Assembly: GCF_001651855.1 (NCBI RefSeq)
Contig: NZ_LNQC01000071.1
Location: 178,243 to 242,242 of the forward strand
Source of the DNA: Sinorhizobium americanum
GTDB lineage: Bacteria; Pseudomonadota; Alphaproteobacteria; Rhizobiales; Rhizobiaceae
Direction of reading: 5' to 3'
Length of the DNA: 64,000 nt
The notes beneath the pieces were generated by a model that searched no databases, was not told the DNA's origin, and worked only from the letters and a program-made list of their open reading frames with translations. Shown piece by piece: positions 1 to 8,044 of the stretch. The first letter of the stretch is position 1. Each line of letters begins with the position of its first letter. A program made the position numbers and the translations under genes.

Positions 1-1
1 C

Positions 2-835
2 TGCATTCTCGTCGAGGTGTCGGGAGCGGCCGGCTCGACGCCGCGCGATACGGATGCCTGGATGCTCATCTCCGAGGAACGCACCTTCGCCACGATCGGC
101 GGCGGTCAGCTGGAATATATGGCGATCGACCATGCCCGCCAACTGCTCAAGGGAGCCGCCGCCGATGACCGGTTGACGATCCCGCTCGGCCCGGAGATCG
201 GCCAATGCTGCGGCGGGCGCGTGGCGCTGGCGTTCAAGGCCGTCGATCCGGAAACCAGGGCAGCATTGATCGAGCGAAGCGACACGGAAATCGCAAGCCG
301 GCCGCATGTCTATGTTTTCGGGGCCGGCCATGTCGGCGACGCGCTCGCCATGGCGCTATCGCTGGTGCCGGTCAGAACCGTACTCGTCGACACCCGCGCG
401 CACGAACTCTCGGCAGTCTGCGTGCCGGGCATCGAAACCTGCCTGACGGCAATGCCGGAGGCGGTCGTCCGCGACGCCCCGCCCGGCAGCGCTTTCGTCA
501 TTCTCACCCACGATCACGCCCTGGATTTCCTGATCGCCGCCGAAGCGCTTGGCCGCGAGGATGCCTGCTATGTCGGCATGATCGGCTCGAAGACGAAGCG
601 CGCCACCTTCAGGAACTGGCTCTGGCGCGATGTCGAACGCCCGGAACTTTTCGACCGGCTCATCTGCCCGATCGGCGGGACGGCGGTGAAAGACAAGCGG
701 CCCGCGGTGATCGCGGCACTCGCCGCGGCAGAAATCATGACTGCGGTCCTCACGCAGCAGCCAAAGCGTGCGGCGGCGCCCAACGTGCGAAAACCGGTGA
801 AGCGAAAGGCCGACTCCGCATCACCCTGGCGGTGA
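2..835 (+). CDS. xdhC: Xanthine dehydrogenase accessory protein XdhC (5' end cut by window)
   Basis: XdhC binds the sulfurated molybdenum cofactor and hands it to xanthine dehydrogenase in the cytoplasm. The frame is open to the window edge and reads CILVEVSGAAGSTPRD from base 2, the conserved XdhC N-terminal motif, so only a short N-terminal piece is missing and the GTG at 17 is not the start. The C-terminal half has the Rossmann-like motif VFGAGHVGDALA and the conserved MIGSKTKRATF segment. The C-terminus is a basic tail of about 25 residues. The xdhAB genes presumably lie just outside to the left. puuD and guaD further right belong to the same purine pathway, now separated by about 6 kb of probably inserted genes. 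Identity is secure. Confidence 0.9.
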   Translation, partial: CILVEVSGAAGSTPRDTDAWMLISEERTFATIGGGQLEYMAIDHARQLLKGAAADDRLTIPLGPEIGQCCGGRVALAFKAVDPETRAALIERSDTEIASRPHVYVFGAGHVGDALAMALSLVPVRTVLVDTRAHELSAVCVPGIETCLTAMPEAVVRDAPPGSAFVILTHDHALDFLIAAEALGREDACYVGMIGSKTKRATFRNWLWRDVERPELFDRLICPIGGTAVKDKRPAVIAALAAAEIMTAVLTQQPKRAAAPNVRKPVKRKADSASPWR

Positions 836-857
836 ATCTCCGATTGCTGGTGCCAGA

Positions 858-1571
858 CTACGGGTTTCGACCGGCAGCGTCTCGTCCAGTGCCTAGGGCG
901 AGGCCATCAAGCAGGAAGTCCAGGCCCTTCCTGAAAGTGCCGTCCCAATCGTTGTCCAGCAGAAGGCGAGAGCGCTCGATTGTCGGGTAGTGTTCGCTGA
1001 GACCTGCAAGGCGCTGCTGCGCGGCGGTCATGTCGTCGTCCGAGCGGTCGAAGTTCGCCCGGGTGATGGTAGCGCCGATCACGTAGTTCCAGAGCGACCA
1101 TATCGCCGCGTTCAAATCGGCATCCGCGACACCGGCTCCGGACAGGGTCCTGCTCAACAGTTCGAGGCGACTAAGGATGTTCGGGCCGAGCGCCCGGCGC
1201 GGCAACAGCGATGCCGACCAAGGATGGCGCAGCATGCTCGCGCGCCAGCCTTCGAGCATATGAACGACATCCGCGCGCCAGTCTTGAGACTCGCCTGTTT
1301 GCTGCGGTCCGCGATATTCGAGGACCGAGTCGAGCGCCAGATCGAAGACCGTCTCTTTGTTGTCGACGTGCCAGTATAAGCTCATCGCGCCCGCGCCGAG
1401 GCGATCGGCCAGCCGACGCATTGTCAATCCGTCGATTCCCTGGGCATCCAGCAGTTCTACCGCAGTCGCAACGATCCGCTCCAGGGAGAGAGGCGGTTCC
1501 TGCACGGACGGGAGTTTCACATTTTTCCGTTGAGAGCGTTTGCTCTGAGCGCCGCTACGTTTGGCTGCCAT
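858..1571 (-). CDS. TetR/AcrR family transcriptional regulator
   Basis: A 237-residue TetR-type repressor. A lysine/arginine-rich N-terminal tail of about 25 residues precedes the HTH at roughly 28-75, which contains the segments GLTMRRLADRLGAGAMSLYW and VDNKETVFDLAL. The remainder fits the TetR C-terminal ligand domain. It ends 23 bp from the convergent xdhC stop and is divergent from the exported RidA-like gene at 1768. The intergenic region carries two strong palindromes (see 1643-1693), so autoregulation and control of the RidA-like gene are likely. The ligand is unknown. It lies in a block that appears inserted between xdhC and its LysR-type neighbour. Confidence 0.85.
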   Translation of the reverse strand: MAAKRSGAQSKRSQRKNVKLPSVQEPPLSLERIVATAVELLDAQGIDGLTMRRLADRLGAGAMSLYWHVDNKETVFDLALDSVLEYRGPQQTGESQDWRADVVHMLEGWRASMLRHPWSASLLPRRALGPNILSRLELLSRTLSGAGVADADLNAAIWSLWNYVIGATITRANFDRSDDDMTAAQQRLAGLSEHYPTIERSRLLLDNDWDGTFRKGLDFLLDGLALGTGRDAAGRNP

Positions 1572-1642
1572 CCGTCTTCCTTGCCGATCAGCGCGTCGAT
1601 TTAAGCTGACAATGCGACGATTGTCGATCCTGAACGGTTGAC

Positions 1643-1693
1643 TCGTACGGTGTACGATGCGAGTGACTCGTACGCCGTACGAGTCACTCGCAT
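1643..1693. promoter_or_regulatory. Tandem TetR-type operators, including a 37-bp perfect palindrome
   Basis: Two copies of TCGTAC-N3-GTACGA lie at 1643-1657 (centre GGT) and 1668-1682 (centre GCC), 25 bp centre to centre. The second is the core of a perfect palindrome at 1657-1693 with 18-base arms around a single C. A TTGACT hexamer at 1638-1643 overlaps the first site. The location between a tetR gene and a divergent gene is the usual place for such operators. That the neighbouring TetR binds here is inference. Confidence 0.75.
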
Positions 1694-1767
1694 GGCAATA
1701 TGTAGAAGTTCAACCCTGCAGGCCGCGAGGATGGGTTGCTCGCGGTCCTCAGAGCCAAGAGAACACC

Positions 1768-2256
1768 ATGTCACGCGCAATCAAGCACCTGCTTATCGGA
1801 GGACTAATCATCATGACCACGGGAGTTCCCGCTGCGACGACGGCGACTGAGAAGGATCTCAAGCTGACCATCATCAATCCGCCAAACCTCTACGATCCGA
1901 CGCCGAACGGTTACAGCACGGCGGTAATTGTGCCGCGCGAAGCGCGGGTGGCCTACATCTCAGGACAGGGCGGCCAAGACAGCACTGGAGCCCTGTCGCC
2001 CGACTTCGCCGTCCAGGTTAAGCAGGCCTATGCCAATTTGCGCGCCGCCCTCGACGCGCTGGGCGCAAGGCCGGATCAGGTCGCCAAGCTCACGGTCTTC
2101 GTGGTCGATCACGATATGTCCAAGCTTGAAGTGTTGACCAAGAACGTCGAGGACATGTTCGGCAAGGCACTGCCAGCGCAGACCCTCATTCCCGTTCCCA
2201 AGCTTGCAATCGACCCCATGCTCTTCGAGGTCGAAGCCGTCGTCGCTCTGGATTAG
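1768..2256 (+). CDS. RidA/YjgF-family protein with an N-terminal signal peptide
   Basis: A 162-residue protein. The first 27 residues (basic start MSRAIKH, hydrophobic LLIGGLIIMTTGV, then PAATTATE) look like a signal peptide, so export to the periplasm is predicted, which is unusual for the mostly cytoplasmic Rid family. The Rid fold follows, with VAYISGQGG and an AYANLRAALDALGA helix. Archetypal RidA has Arg in a PAR(S/T) motif needed for imine deamination. Here the matching place reads PAQTLIPV, so Gln replaces Arg and deaminase activity is doubtful. ATG 1768 keeps the signal peptide; in-frame codons reach back to 1657 but lie inside the operator. Probably controlled by the divergent TetR. 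Confidence 0.8.
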   Translation: MSRAIKHLLIGGLIIMTTGVPAATTATEKDLKLTIINPPNLYDPTPNGYSTAVIVPREARVAYISGQGGQDSTGALSPDFAVQVKQAYANLRAALDALGARPDQVAKLTVFVVDHDMSKLEVLTKNVEDMFGKALPAQTLIPVPKLAIDPMLFEVEAVVALD

Positions 2257-2379
2257 TGCGATCGGCACGTGAGAACCGCGGCGCTGCTTCTGCGCTGGAC
2301 AGAAAGAAGACCCCGATTGATCGTGTCGGGGGCCATCGAATCAGCCCATTATCGAGGGCGGACGGGTGTCGAAGTACCG

Positions 2380-3033
2380 TCAGGGCTGGTAGATCGCCTC
2401 TACGCTCCAAGCGTCGATGGGCTGCGAGTGCAACTGCCAGAACTGATCTGCAATCGCGCTAATCTGGGGTGTGTCGGGCGACACGAATCCGGCGACTGTG
2501 ACGGTAGCGATATGGACGCCGTGTTGCTTATATTCATCGAAGAGACCCTGCGCGAGGGCCCGAATGCCCGCCTTTCCGACGCTTATCGAGATGTACTCGG
2601 GATGAGGTGAGAGAGCGAATCCACCGCCCGTCAGGAGTATCGTTCCGGACTTCTTCGGCTTCATGTTCCTCGCCGCTTCCCGGGTGGCTGCCATGGCACC
2701 AGCAATGTTAACGGCTAGGTCCGACATAAAGGACTCTAGGGGCTGGTCTCCCAGTGTCGCCCTGCGGATGTTCGCCGCGTTGTAGTGGATGACGTCGATA
2801 CCACCAAACTCGTCGTGCACGCTCGCCACCAGTGCTGCCACTCCGTTTGCGTCGGAGGCGTCTACGCTCCGCCTATGCACGTCGTGACCCTTCGCGCGAA
2901 GTCCTTCGGCGAGTGCTTCGGTCTTTTGTTCGTCGCGAGCACTCAGGACAAGCCGGAAACCCTCGGTGGCAAAGCGCTCTGCAGTACCCATGCCGATTCC
3001 GGGGCCGGTACCGATACTAAGAAAGGTTTTCAT
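2380..3033 (-). CDS. SDR-family oxidoreductase (atypical active site)
   Basis: A 217-residue short-chain dehydrogenase/reductase. The N-terminus MKTFLSIGTGPGIGMGTAERF carries the glycine-rich NAD(P)-binding turn. HYNAANIRR stands at the usual NNAG position and ILLTGGGFAL at the catalytic-serine strand. At the YxxxK site the sequence is EYISISVGKAG: Lys is present but the residue four before it is Ile, with Tyr seven before, so activity may be altered. Start ATG 3033 has AGGAG eight bases upstream; longer in-frame extensions would run into the divergent LysR gene. It converges on the RidA-like gene, and control by the divergent LysR protein is likely. Confidence 0.8.
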   Translation of the reverse strand: MKTFLSIGTGPGIGMGTAERFATEGFRLVLSARDEQKTEALAEGLRAKGHDVHRRSVDASDANGVAALVASVHDEFGGIDVIHYNAANIRRATLGDQPLESFMSDLAVNIAGAMAATREAARNMKPKKSGTILLTGGGFALSPHPEYISISVGKAGIRALAQGLFDEYKQHGVHIATVTVAGFVSPDTPQISAIADQFWQLHSQPIDAWSVEAIYQP

Positions 3034-3078
3034 CTGTTGTAACTCCTGGAAAAGTTGCTCCTTTCCTATAGTTTGTGC

Positions 3079-3097
3079 ATTGATGGCCATAATCAGT
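3079..3097. promoter_or_regulatory. Candidate LysR-type binding dyad
   Basis: The gap between the divergent SDR and LysR genes contains ATTGAT-GGCCATA-ATCAGT, an interrupted dyad (5 of 6 arm bases match) with the shape of LysR-type boxes. It lies 19 bp upstream of the lysR start. Assignment rests on position and symmetry only. Confidence 0.4.
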
Positions 3098-3115
3098 GGA
3101 GTCGGAATTTGACAA

Positions 3116-4129
3116 ATGCAATTAATGCAGCAATCAGATCGCTCTAGTTCCCAGATCGAGGAGCTGGAAGCATTCGTCGCCGTTGCCCAATTGGGAAGTT
3201 TTGCCAAGGCTGCGCAGGCGCTGGAGCGCGACGCTTCAGTTATTTCGAAGCGCGTCAAGCAGTTGGAGCAGCGGCTGGCGACACCGCTTTTTTCCCGAAC
3301 CACGCGCCGGGTTGTCCTCACGGAAGTGGGCGAGATCTATTTCAGCAGAGTGCGCACCATCCTAGATGAACTTCGCGATGCCAATCGTCAAGTTGGCGAT
3401 CTGGCAGCCACCCCCCAAGGTCTTCTGAGGATATCTCTGCCGCAGACCTTCGGCCGCAGGTGGATCAGTCCGCTGCTCCCAAAGTTCCTGTCGCGCTATC
3501 CAGACATCCGTATCGACGCCCGTTTTACCGATCGATTTGTAGATGTCGTTGCCGAAGGGTTCGACGCGACCGTTCGCCTCGGGCTCATGCTCGACAGCAC
3601 GCTGAAGACAAGAAAGGTGGGGACCTATCGCAATGTACTCGCAGCATCCCCAACATATCTCGAACGAAGAGGCTACCCGAGCGATCCGGATGAGTTGCAA
3701 GAACACTCCTGCCTCGGGTTCCTCAGCCACGCGTCCTGGCCCGACTGGCCGCTCACCAGGGGAGGGGTCCGAAAGTCCATAAGACCGAAAGGTGCGCTGG
3801 TCGCGGACAACTCGGAAGCGCTCCTCGAAGCTGCCCTGCAGGGTGCAGGCATAATCCTCGCTCCCGATTGGCTCGTCGGTCCCGAGATCCGCGCAGGAAA
3901 GCTTGCCGAAATCCTTGCCGGATGGGCTGGGCCCAGCGATTACGGCGTCTTTATCGTGCTTCCTCCCGGGCGAATGGTGCCCGCAAAAACCCGTGCCTTC
4001 ATCGAGGAAATTGCGCGGGCAATCAAATCGAACTGGCGAGGCGAGACACCGCTGCCTTCGCAGCGCCATTCGACAGACGATGCGCCGCAAGGCGACGAAC
4101 AGTCTTCTTCCGGTGCACGAGAAGCCTGA
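3116..4129 (+). CDS. LysR family transcriptional regulator
   Basis: A 337-residue LysR regulator. The N-terminal winged HTH spans about residues 15-75 (LEAFVAVAQLGSFAKAAQAL, then SVISKRVKQLEQRLATPLF and TRRVVLTEVG). The substrate-binding domain follows from about 100 to 305 (GLLRISLPQTFGRR, RLGLMLDS). The C-terminal 25 residues are polar and probably unstructured. It is divergent from the SDR gene with only 82 bp between start codons, the classic arrangement of a LysR regulator and its target. ATG 3116 lacks a strong ribosome site, and ATG 3125 is possible. It is not the source of the LysR remnant just downstream, which matches the gene at 6842-7792. Confidence 0.85.
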   Translation: MQLMQQSDRSSSQIEELEAFVAVAQLGSFAKAAQALERDASVISKRVKQLEQRLATPLFSRTTRRVVLTEVGEIYFSRVRTILDELRDANRQVGDLAATPQGLLRISLPQTFGRRWISPLLPKFLSRYPDIRIDARFTDRFVDVVAEGFDATVRLGLMLDSTLKTRKVGTYRNVLAASPTYLERRGYPSDPDELQEHSCLGFLSHASWPDWPLTRGGVRKSIRPKGALVADNSEALLEAALQGAGIILAPDWLVGPEIRAGKLAEILAGWAGPSDYGVFIVLPPGRMVPAKTRAFIEEIARAIKSNWRGETPLPSQRHSTDDAPQGDEQSSSGAREA

Positions 4130-4187
4130 TTGATGGAGTGACAGAGTTCACATAGCGGTTTGTGTTCCCTACGATCTCCAAAGCCTT

Positions 4188-4344
4188 CTACCCCACAGTC
4201 TCCTGGATTCGCGCCGCCGCCGGCTCGGCCAGCATCTTGCCGATCAGCCGCTGACAGCGCTCGGCCATGAAGTCGATGATCAGGCGAACCTTTGGATCCT
4301 GGAGCCGCTTGTGCGGATAAATCGCCGCAAGCTGCGTGCTGAGC
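4188..4344 (-). pseudogene. 3'-terminal remnant of a LysR gene (second copy of the 6842 gene's end)
   Basis: Read on the minus strand this stretch encodes the last ~50 residues of a LysR protein, ending RLIGKMLAEPAAARIQETVG-stop, nearly the same as the end of the intact gene at 6842. By hand alignment about 18 of 157 bases differ. Homology stops abruptly near 4344 and nothing of the N-terminal part is present. With the intact copy it forms a direct repeat flanking the 4689-6658 gene pair, so it looks like an insertion or recombination scar. Confidence 0.8.
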
Positions 4345-4688
4345 GAATGATCTCGGGTGGTCATACCGGGCCCGTGTCTTCAGGGGTTCACGGTAAACCG
4401 CAGAAGACAGCAATTCCTCCCGACGCACGGCCGTGCGCGACGTGGTTGCACTAGCCTTTGCCGCTCGCGCCGCATCTCAAGCCGACTGTGGCGGAGCCTA
4501 CAAGCTGACGCCCAGGCTCGGAACAACGCCAGTCGCAACACTCTGCCCAAGCTCCTGTGCAATACAAAATAATCTGCTTCAGGTCACGGCGAATACGGCC
4601 ACCAGTCTCCCCGCTCTCCCACTATGGTCATTGCGGTACAGGGCGTGCTGCGCCGATGCATCACATGAGTCCAAGACAGAGGTCATGC
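4345..4688. other. Intergenic stretch, no gene recognised
   Basis: About 340 bp between the LysR remnant and the cyclodeaminase-family gene. Short open frames exist on both strands, but none has a recognisable product or ribosome site. A weak AGAGG precedes the start at 4689. It probably holds the junction of the inserted DNA and the promoter of the downstream pair. Confidence 0.5.
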
Positions 4689-5681
4689 ATGAAAACGCTG
4701 CTGCTTAAGAAGGATGAAGTAAGACGGCTGATCGGCATGACGGAAGTCATCGACGCGGTAGAAGAGGCATACAAGGCATTTAACAGCGATCAGGTCGAAC
4801 AGCCCGACTATATCGGAATAGATCTCCCGTCGCCTCGTGGGGAAATTGACTTCAAGCTTGGGTATTACAAAGCCAATGAAGTGATCTCCATGAAAGCCTC
4901 TTCGGGAGGGTTCCTTGACAACCCGACAGCACATGGCGTGCCCAACGGCATGGCGACCATTTTCCTGTTTGATGCCAGGAGCGGTGCGTTGATTTGCGTC
5001 ATGGATGGAAGCCTGATCCTTGGTCTCAGAACCGGTGCGTCTGGAGCCGTCTCCGTGAAGGCACTGGCAAGGAAAGACGCCAGGAAAATTACATCGGTCG
5101 GGACAGGAAACCAGGCGCGGATGCAAATCCGGGCGATCAACGAGATCATGAAGATCGAAGAGCTCCATGCATGGGACAATAACCGGGATACGCTCTTCAA
5201 ATACAAGACGGATATCGAAAGCGAGTATGGCATTCCTGTAATCATGGCCAACTCCAAGAAAGAAGCCGTTGAGCAGGCCGATATCCTGATCACGACGACC
5301 CGCGGGAAAGGGTCGCTTGTGGAAGCGGATTGGGTGAAGCCCGGCACGCACATCGTTGCAATCGGCACGGATCAACGCGGCAAACAAGAGCTGGATCCGG
5401 AGCTCTTCAGGAACGCAAAACTGGTCGTCGACTCAATTTCTCAGTGCACCGAAAAGGGCGAGACCTGGCACCCGTTGGATAGAAACATCATCACCAGAAA
5501 CGACATCCACGGCGAAATCGGCGAGGTATTGTTGGGATGGAAGCCGGGACGAGAAAGTGATGATGAAATCACGATTTTCGATTCCACGGGGATGGCCATA
5601 CAAGACAATACGACAGCCAGCAAAATCTATCAGAACGCCGTAGCCAATAACGTCGGCACGTTCTTTCAATTTTTCGAGTGA
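4689..5681 (+). CDS. Ornithine cyclodeaminase/mu-crystallin family protein (EutC-like)
   Basis: A 330-residue NAD(P)-dependent enzyme of the ornithine cyclodeaminase/mu-crystallin family, which contains cyclodeaminases and imine reductases. Visible family motifs are [28 protein letters not shown], the nucleotide-binding stretch [31 protein letters not shown] and [19 protein letters not shown] 4689 matches the family N-terminus ([11 protein letters not shown]). It overlaps the next gene by one base, so the two are translated as a pair. Cyclodeaminase-family plus threonine-dehydratase-like pairs occur as EutC/EutB in ectoine degradation and as BhcD/BhcB in the beta-hydroxyaspartate cycle. No other gene of either pathway is here. 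GC looks clearly lower than in the flanks, which suggests transfer. Confidence 0.8.
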   Translation: MKTLLLKKDEVRRLIGMTEVIDAVEEAYKAFNSDQVEQPDYIGIDLPSPRGEIDFKLGYYKANEVISMKASSGGFLDNPTAHGVPNGMATIFLFDARSGALICVMDGSLILGLRTGASGAVSVKALARKDARKITSVGTGNQARMQIRAINEIMKIEELHAWDNNRDTLFKYKTDIESEYGIPVIMANSKKEAVEQADILITTTRGKGSLVEADWVKPGTHIVAIGTDQRGKQELDPELFRNAKLVVDSISQCTEKGETWHPLDRNIITRNDIHGEIGEVLLGWKPGRESDDEITIFDSTGMAIQDNTTASKIYQNAVANNVGTFFQFFE

Positions 5682-6658
5682 TGACTATGCGCAATTACCC
5701 CACCATCCAGGACATCCGTGAAGCCCGGGAACGGCTGAAACCGCACGTCAGGCACACGCCGCTCTTGCGTGCTGACAAAATCGAGAAAGCGGCTGGTTGT
5801 CAGCTATACCTCAAACCCGAAACGCTGCAGATTACGGGCGCCTTCAAGATCCGCGGCGCCCTGAACAAGGCTCTCTCGCTCTCGAGAAAAGAGATCGCAA
5901 ACGGCATTATTGCGACGTCGTCGGGCAATCATGCCCAGGGTCTTGCTTATGCCGCCAGGATGCTCGGCGTAAAAGCGATATTGGTGCTTCCGGTCACCAC
6001 GCCCAAAATCAAGATCGAAAATACAAAAGCCCTCGGGGCAGAAGTTATTCTTTTCGACGGCGACACCGCCGCCAGATGGAAAAGGGTGTATGAAATCGCC
6101 GAAGAAAACAAATACGCGGCTGTTCACGCTTTTGAGGACCCCATCGTGATGGCCGGTCAGGGAACGATCGGCTGTGAAATACTCGAGGATCTCGACGATG
6201 TAGATACGGTCATCGTTCCCGTGGGCGGCGGAGGCCTGATCTCGGGAATTGCGACCGCCATCAAGGAAACGAAGCCGTCGGTGCGCGTTATTGGCGCAGA
6301 GCCTGCCTTGACACCGAAGTATTTTCACAGCCGGATAAACAAGGAGCGCACGTCGCTTCCCTTGAAGAACACCATTGCGGATGGCTTGAGGTTAAGTGTT
6401 CCGGGTCAAAACCCGTATCCGATCATCGAAAAATATGTGGACGAGATTGTTCTTGTTGACGACGAGCACATCATCGCCGGAATGCGCGCTCTTGCCAAGG
6501 ATGCGAAATTGATCGCTGAACCAGCCGCCTCGATAGGCGTCGGAGCACTGTTGGCGGGCAGCATAAACGTCAAGACCGATGAAAAAGTCTGTGCGGTGTT
6601 GTCTGGCGGGAACTGGGATCTAGGCGACCTTGCCGAGATATACAATGTGGCGGGGTAA
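5681..6658 (+). CDS. PLP-dependent threonine/serine dehydratase-family protein (EutB-like)
   Basis: A fold-type II PLP enzyme of 325 residues. The Schiff-base lysine is in TGAFKIRGA (about residue 52), the substrate loop is [10 protein letters not shown], the phosphate-binding glycine loop is [10 protein letters not shown], and LSGGNWDL is near the C-terminus. There is no ACT regulatory domain, so it is a catabolic-type dehydratase. ATG 5681 overlaps the stop of the upstream gene (TGATG); GTG 5678 and ATG 5687 are alternatives. The partner gene suggests that it makes an imine or 2-oxo acid that the cyclodeaminase-family protein then handles; the substrate cannot be read from sequence. It shares the low GC of its partner, and some stretches are near 47-53%. 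Confidence 0.8.
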   Translation: MTMRNYPTIQDIREARERLKPHVRHTPLLRADKIEKAAGCQLYLKPETLQITGAFKIRGALNKALSLSRKEIANGIIATSSGNHAQGLAYAARMLGVKAILVLPVTTPKIKIENTKALGAEVILFDGDTAARWKRVYEIAEENKYAAVHAFEDPIVMAGQGTIGCEILEDLDDVDTVIVPVGGGGLISGIATAIKETKPSVRVIGAEPALTPKYFHSRINKERTSLPLKNTIADGLRLSVPGQNPYPIIEKYVDEIVLVDDEHIIAGMRALAKDAKLIAEPAASIGVGALLAGSINVKTDEKVCAVLSGGNWDLGDLAEIYNVAG

Positions 6659-6841
6659 TCACTGCGGCCCCGAAACGTCATTCGGCGATCAGCTTGGGGA
6701 CGAACGTTCTCCATCCTAAGCGCGAGTTCGTGTCTGAGACTAGCGTCAGCTTCACCACCAAGTTGCTGAACAAGGACTCCTTCGCCCCTAGCTGCCCTTC
6801 CGGACGATCTCCAAAGGTTCCCGTTCCGACCCGACCCCACT

Positions 6842-7792
6842 CTACGTCACAGTCTCCTGCACCCGCGCCGCCACGGGTTCGGCCAGCATCTTGCCGATCA
6901 GCCGCTGGCAGCGCTCGGCCATGAAGTCGATGATCAGCCGCACCTTGGGATCCTGAAATCGCTTGTGCGGATAAATCGCCGCGAGCTGCGCGCTGAGTGG
7001 CGGCGTCTCCTCGAGGATCGGGACCAGCGTGCCCTCGTTGATATATTGCTTCACCTCGAAAAGCGGCTTGTTGATGATGCCGCGGCCGTCGAGCGCCCAT
7101 TGGGTCAGCACGTCGCCGTCATCGGAATCGTAAGGACCGCCGACCTCGAACTTGCGTACGCCCTCCGGCGTCTGCAGCGTCCAATAATATTCCTTCGACC
7201 CGGGATAGCGCAGCAGCAGACAGTCGTGGTGTCCGGTGATGAGGTCGTCCGGCGTCGGTGGGACGCCGCGCTTCTCGAAATAGCCTGGCGCGCCACAGAG
7301 CACCCGATCGCAATTCATGATGCCGCGCATGCGCAGGTTAGAATCTTCGAGAATTCCGAGTCGGAAGGCGACATCGATGCCTTCGCTCAGGATATCGACA
7401 TTGCGGTCGGAGAGGCGCAGCCGCACCTCGATATCCGGATAGCGGTCGTGGAATTCGGGAACGCCCGATGCGATCAATCGCCGACCTATGCCGAGCGGTG
7501 CGGTAATCCGCACGGCCCCCTTTGGATTGCGCGACAGATCGGCAATGGCGCTTTCGGCCTCGTTTACCGCCTCGAGGATCTTCACGGCACCGTCATAGAA
7601 GACCCGGCCATGCTCCGTCGGCGTCAGCTTCCGGGTGGTGCGGTTGAACAGGCGCACGCCCATATGCCGCTCCAACTCCTTGATTCTGTTGCTGGCAACG
7701 GCCGGGGTGACGCGCTGGTCGCGGCCGGCTGCCGACAGCGTTCCAAGTTCCACGACGCGCACGAAGACGCGCACATTATCGAGATAGGACAT
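6842..7792 (-). CDS. LysR family transcriptional regulator (next to the purine genes)
   Basis: A 316-residue LysR protein. The N-terminal HTH (MSYLDNVRVFVRVVELGTLS, then TPAVASNRIKELERHMGVRL and TRKLTPTEHG) is followed by a substrate-binding domain from about residue 92. Start ATG 7792 has a purine-rich site (GGAGGCGGGAG) just upstream. It is divergent from puuD, so regulation of urate and guanine catabolism is the natural inference. In the arrangement I infer as ancestral, its 3' end would face xdhC directly. Now a partial copy of that 3' end lies at 4188-4344, and about 6 kb of other genes intervene. Confidence 0.85.
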   Translation of the reverse strand: MSYLDNVRVFVRVVELGTLSAAGRDQRVTPAVASNRIKELERHMGVRLFNRTTRKLTPTEHGRVFYDGAVKILEAVNEAESAIADLSRNPKGAVRITAPLGIGRRLIASGVPEFHDRYPDIEVRLRLSDRNVDILSEGIDVAFRLGILEDSNLRMRGIMNCDRVLCGAPGYFEKRGVPPTPDDLITGHHDCLLLRYPGSKEYYWTLQTPEGVRKFEVGGPYDSDDGDVLTQWALDGRGIINKPLFEVKQYINEGTLVPILEETPPLSAQLAAIYPHKRFQDPKVRLIIDFMAERCQRLIGKMLAEPVAARVQETVT

Positions 7793-7922
7793 GCTCCCGC
7801 CTCCGCTCCTCAGGCCCAGATTACCGCGCCAATGACGCGTCCATTTTATAGTTTTTTTTGAAAGAGTTGGTGATCTCGCGGCATTTCTCGCCCCCTCAAG
7901 CAATGACACATAATGCGGCCCA

Positions 7923-8030
7923 ATGCATGTCGCCCAAAAAGTGCGTAAGCGGTTTGGGCAACGGCATGCTTGAAGACAAAGATCTAAAGCGCGTCACGTC
8001 AACTCGTTTGAACGCGACACGCTTTAGAGA
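7923..8030. repeat. RIME1-type rhizobial intergenic repeat
   Basis: A two-hairpin element of about 108 bp. It opens with ATGCATGTCGCCCAAA, continues through TTTGGGCAACGGCATGC and ends with a long imperfect dyad whose arms begin TCTAAAGCG and end CGCTTTAGA. This is the pattern I recall for the RIME1 mosaic element of Rhizobium and Sinorhizobium. It ends directly before the ribosome site of puuD (GGGAGG), so it is likely part of the puuD leader. The name is from memory and not checked by search. Confidence 0.75.
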
Positions 8031-8044
8031 AATGGGAGGCGCTT

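Noticed and set aside
4689..6658. Confident naming as eutC/eutB or bhcD/bhcB
   Set aside because: Both pathways use these two families, none of their other genes is present, and sequence reading alone does not separate them.
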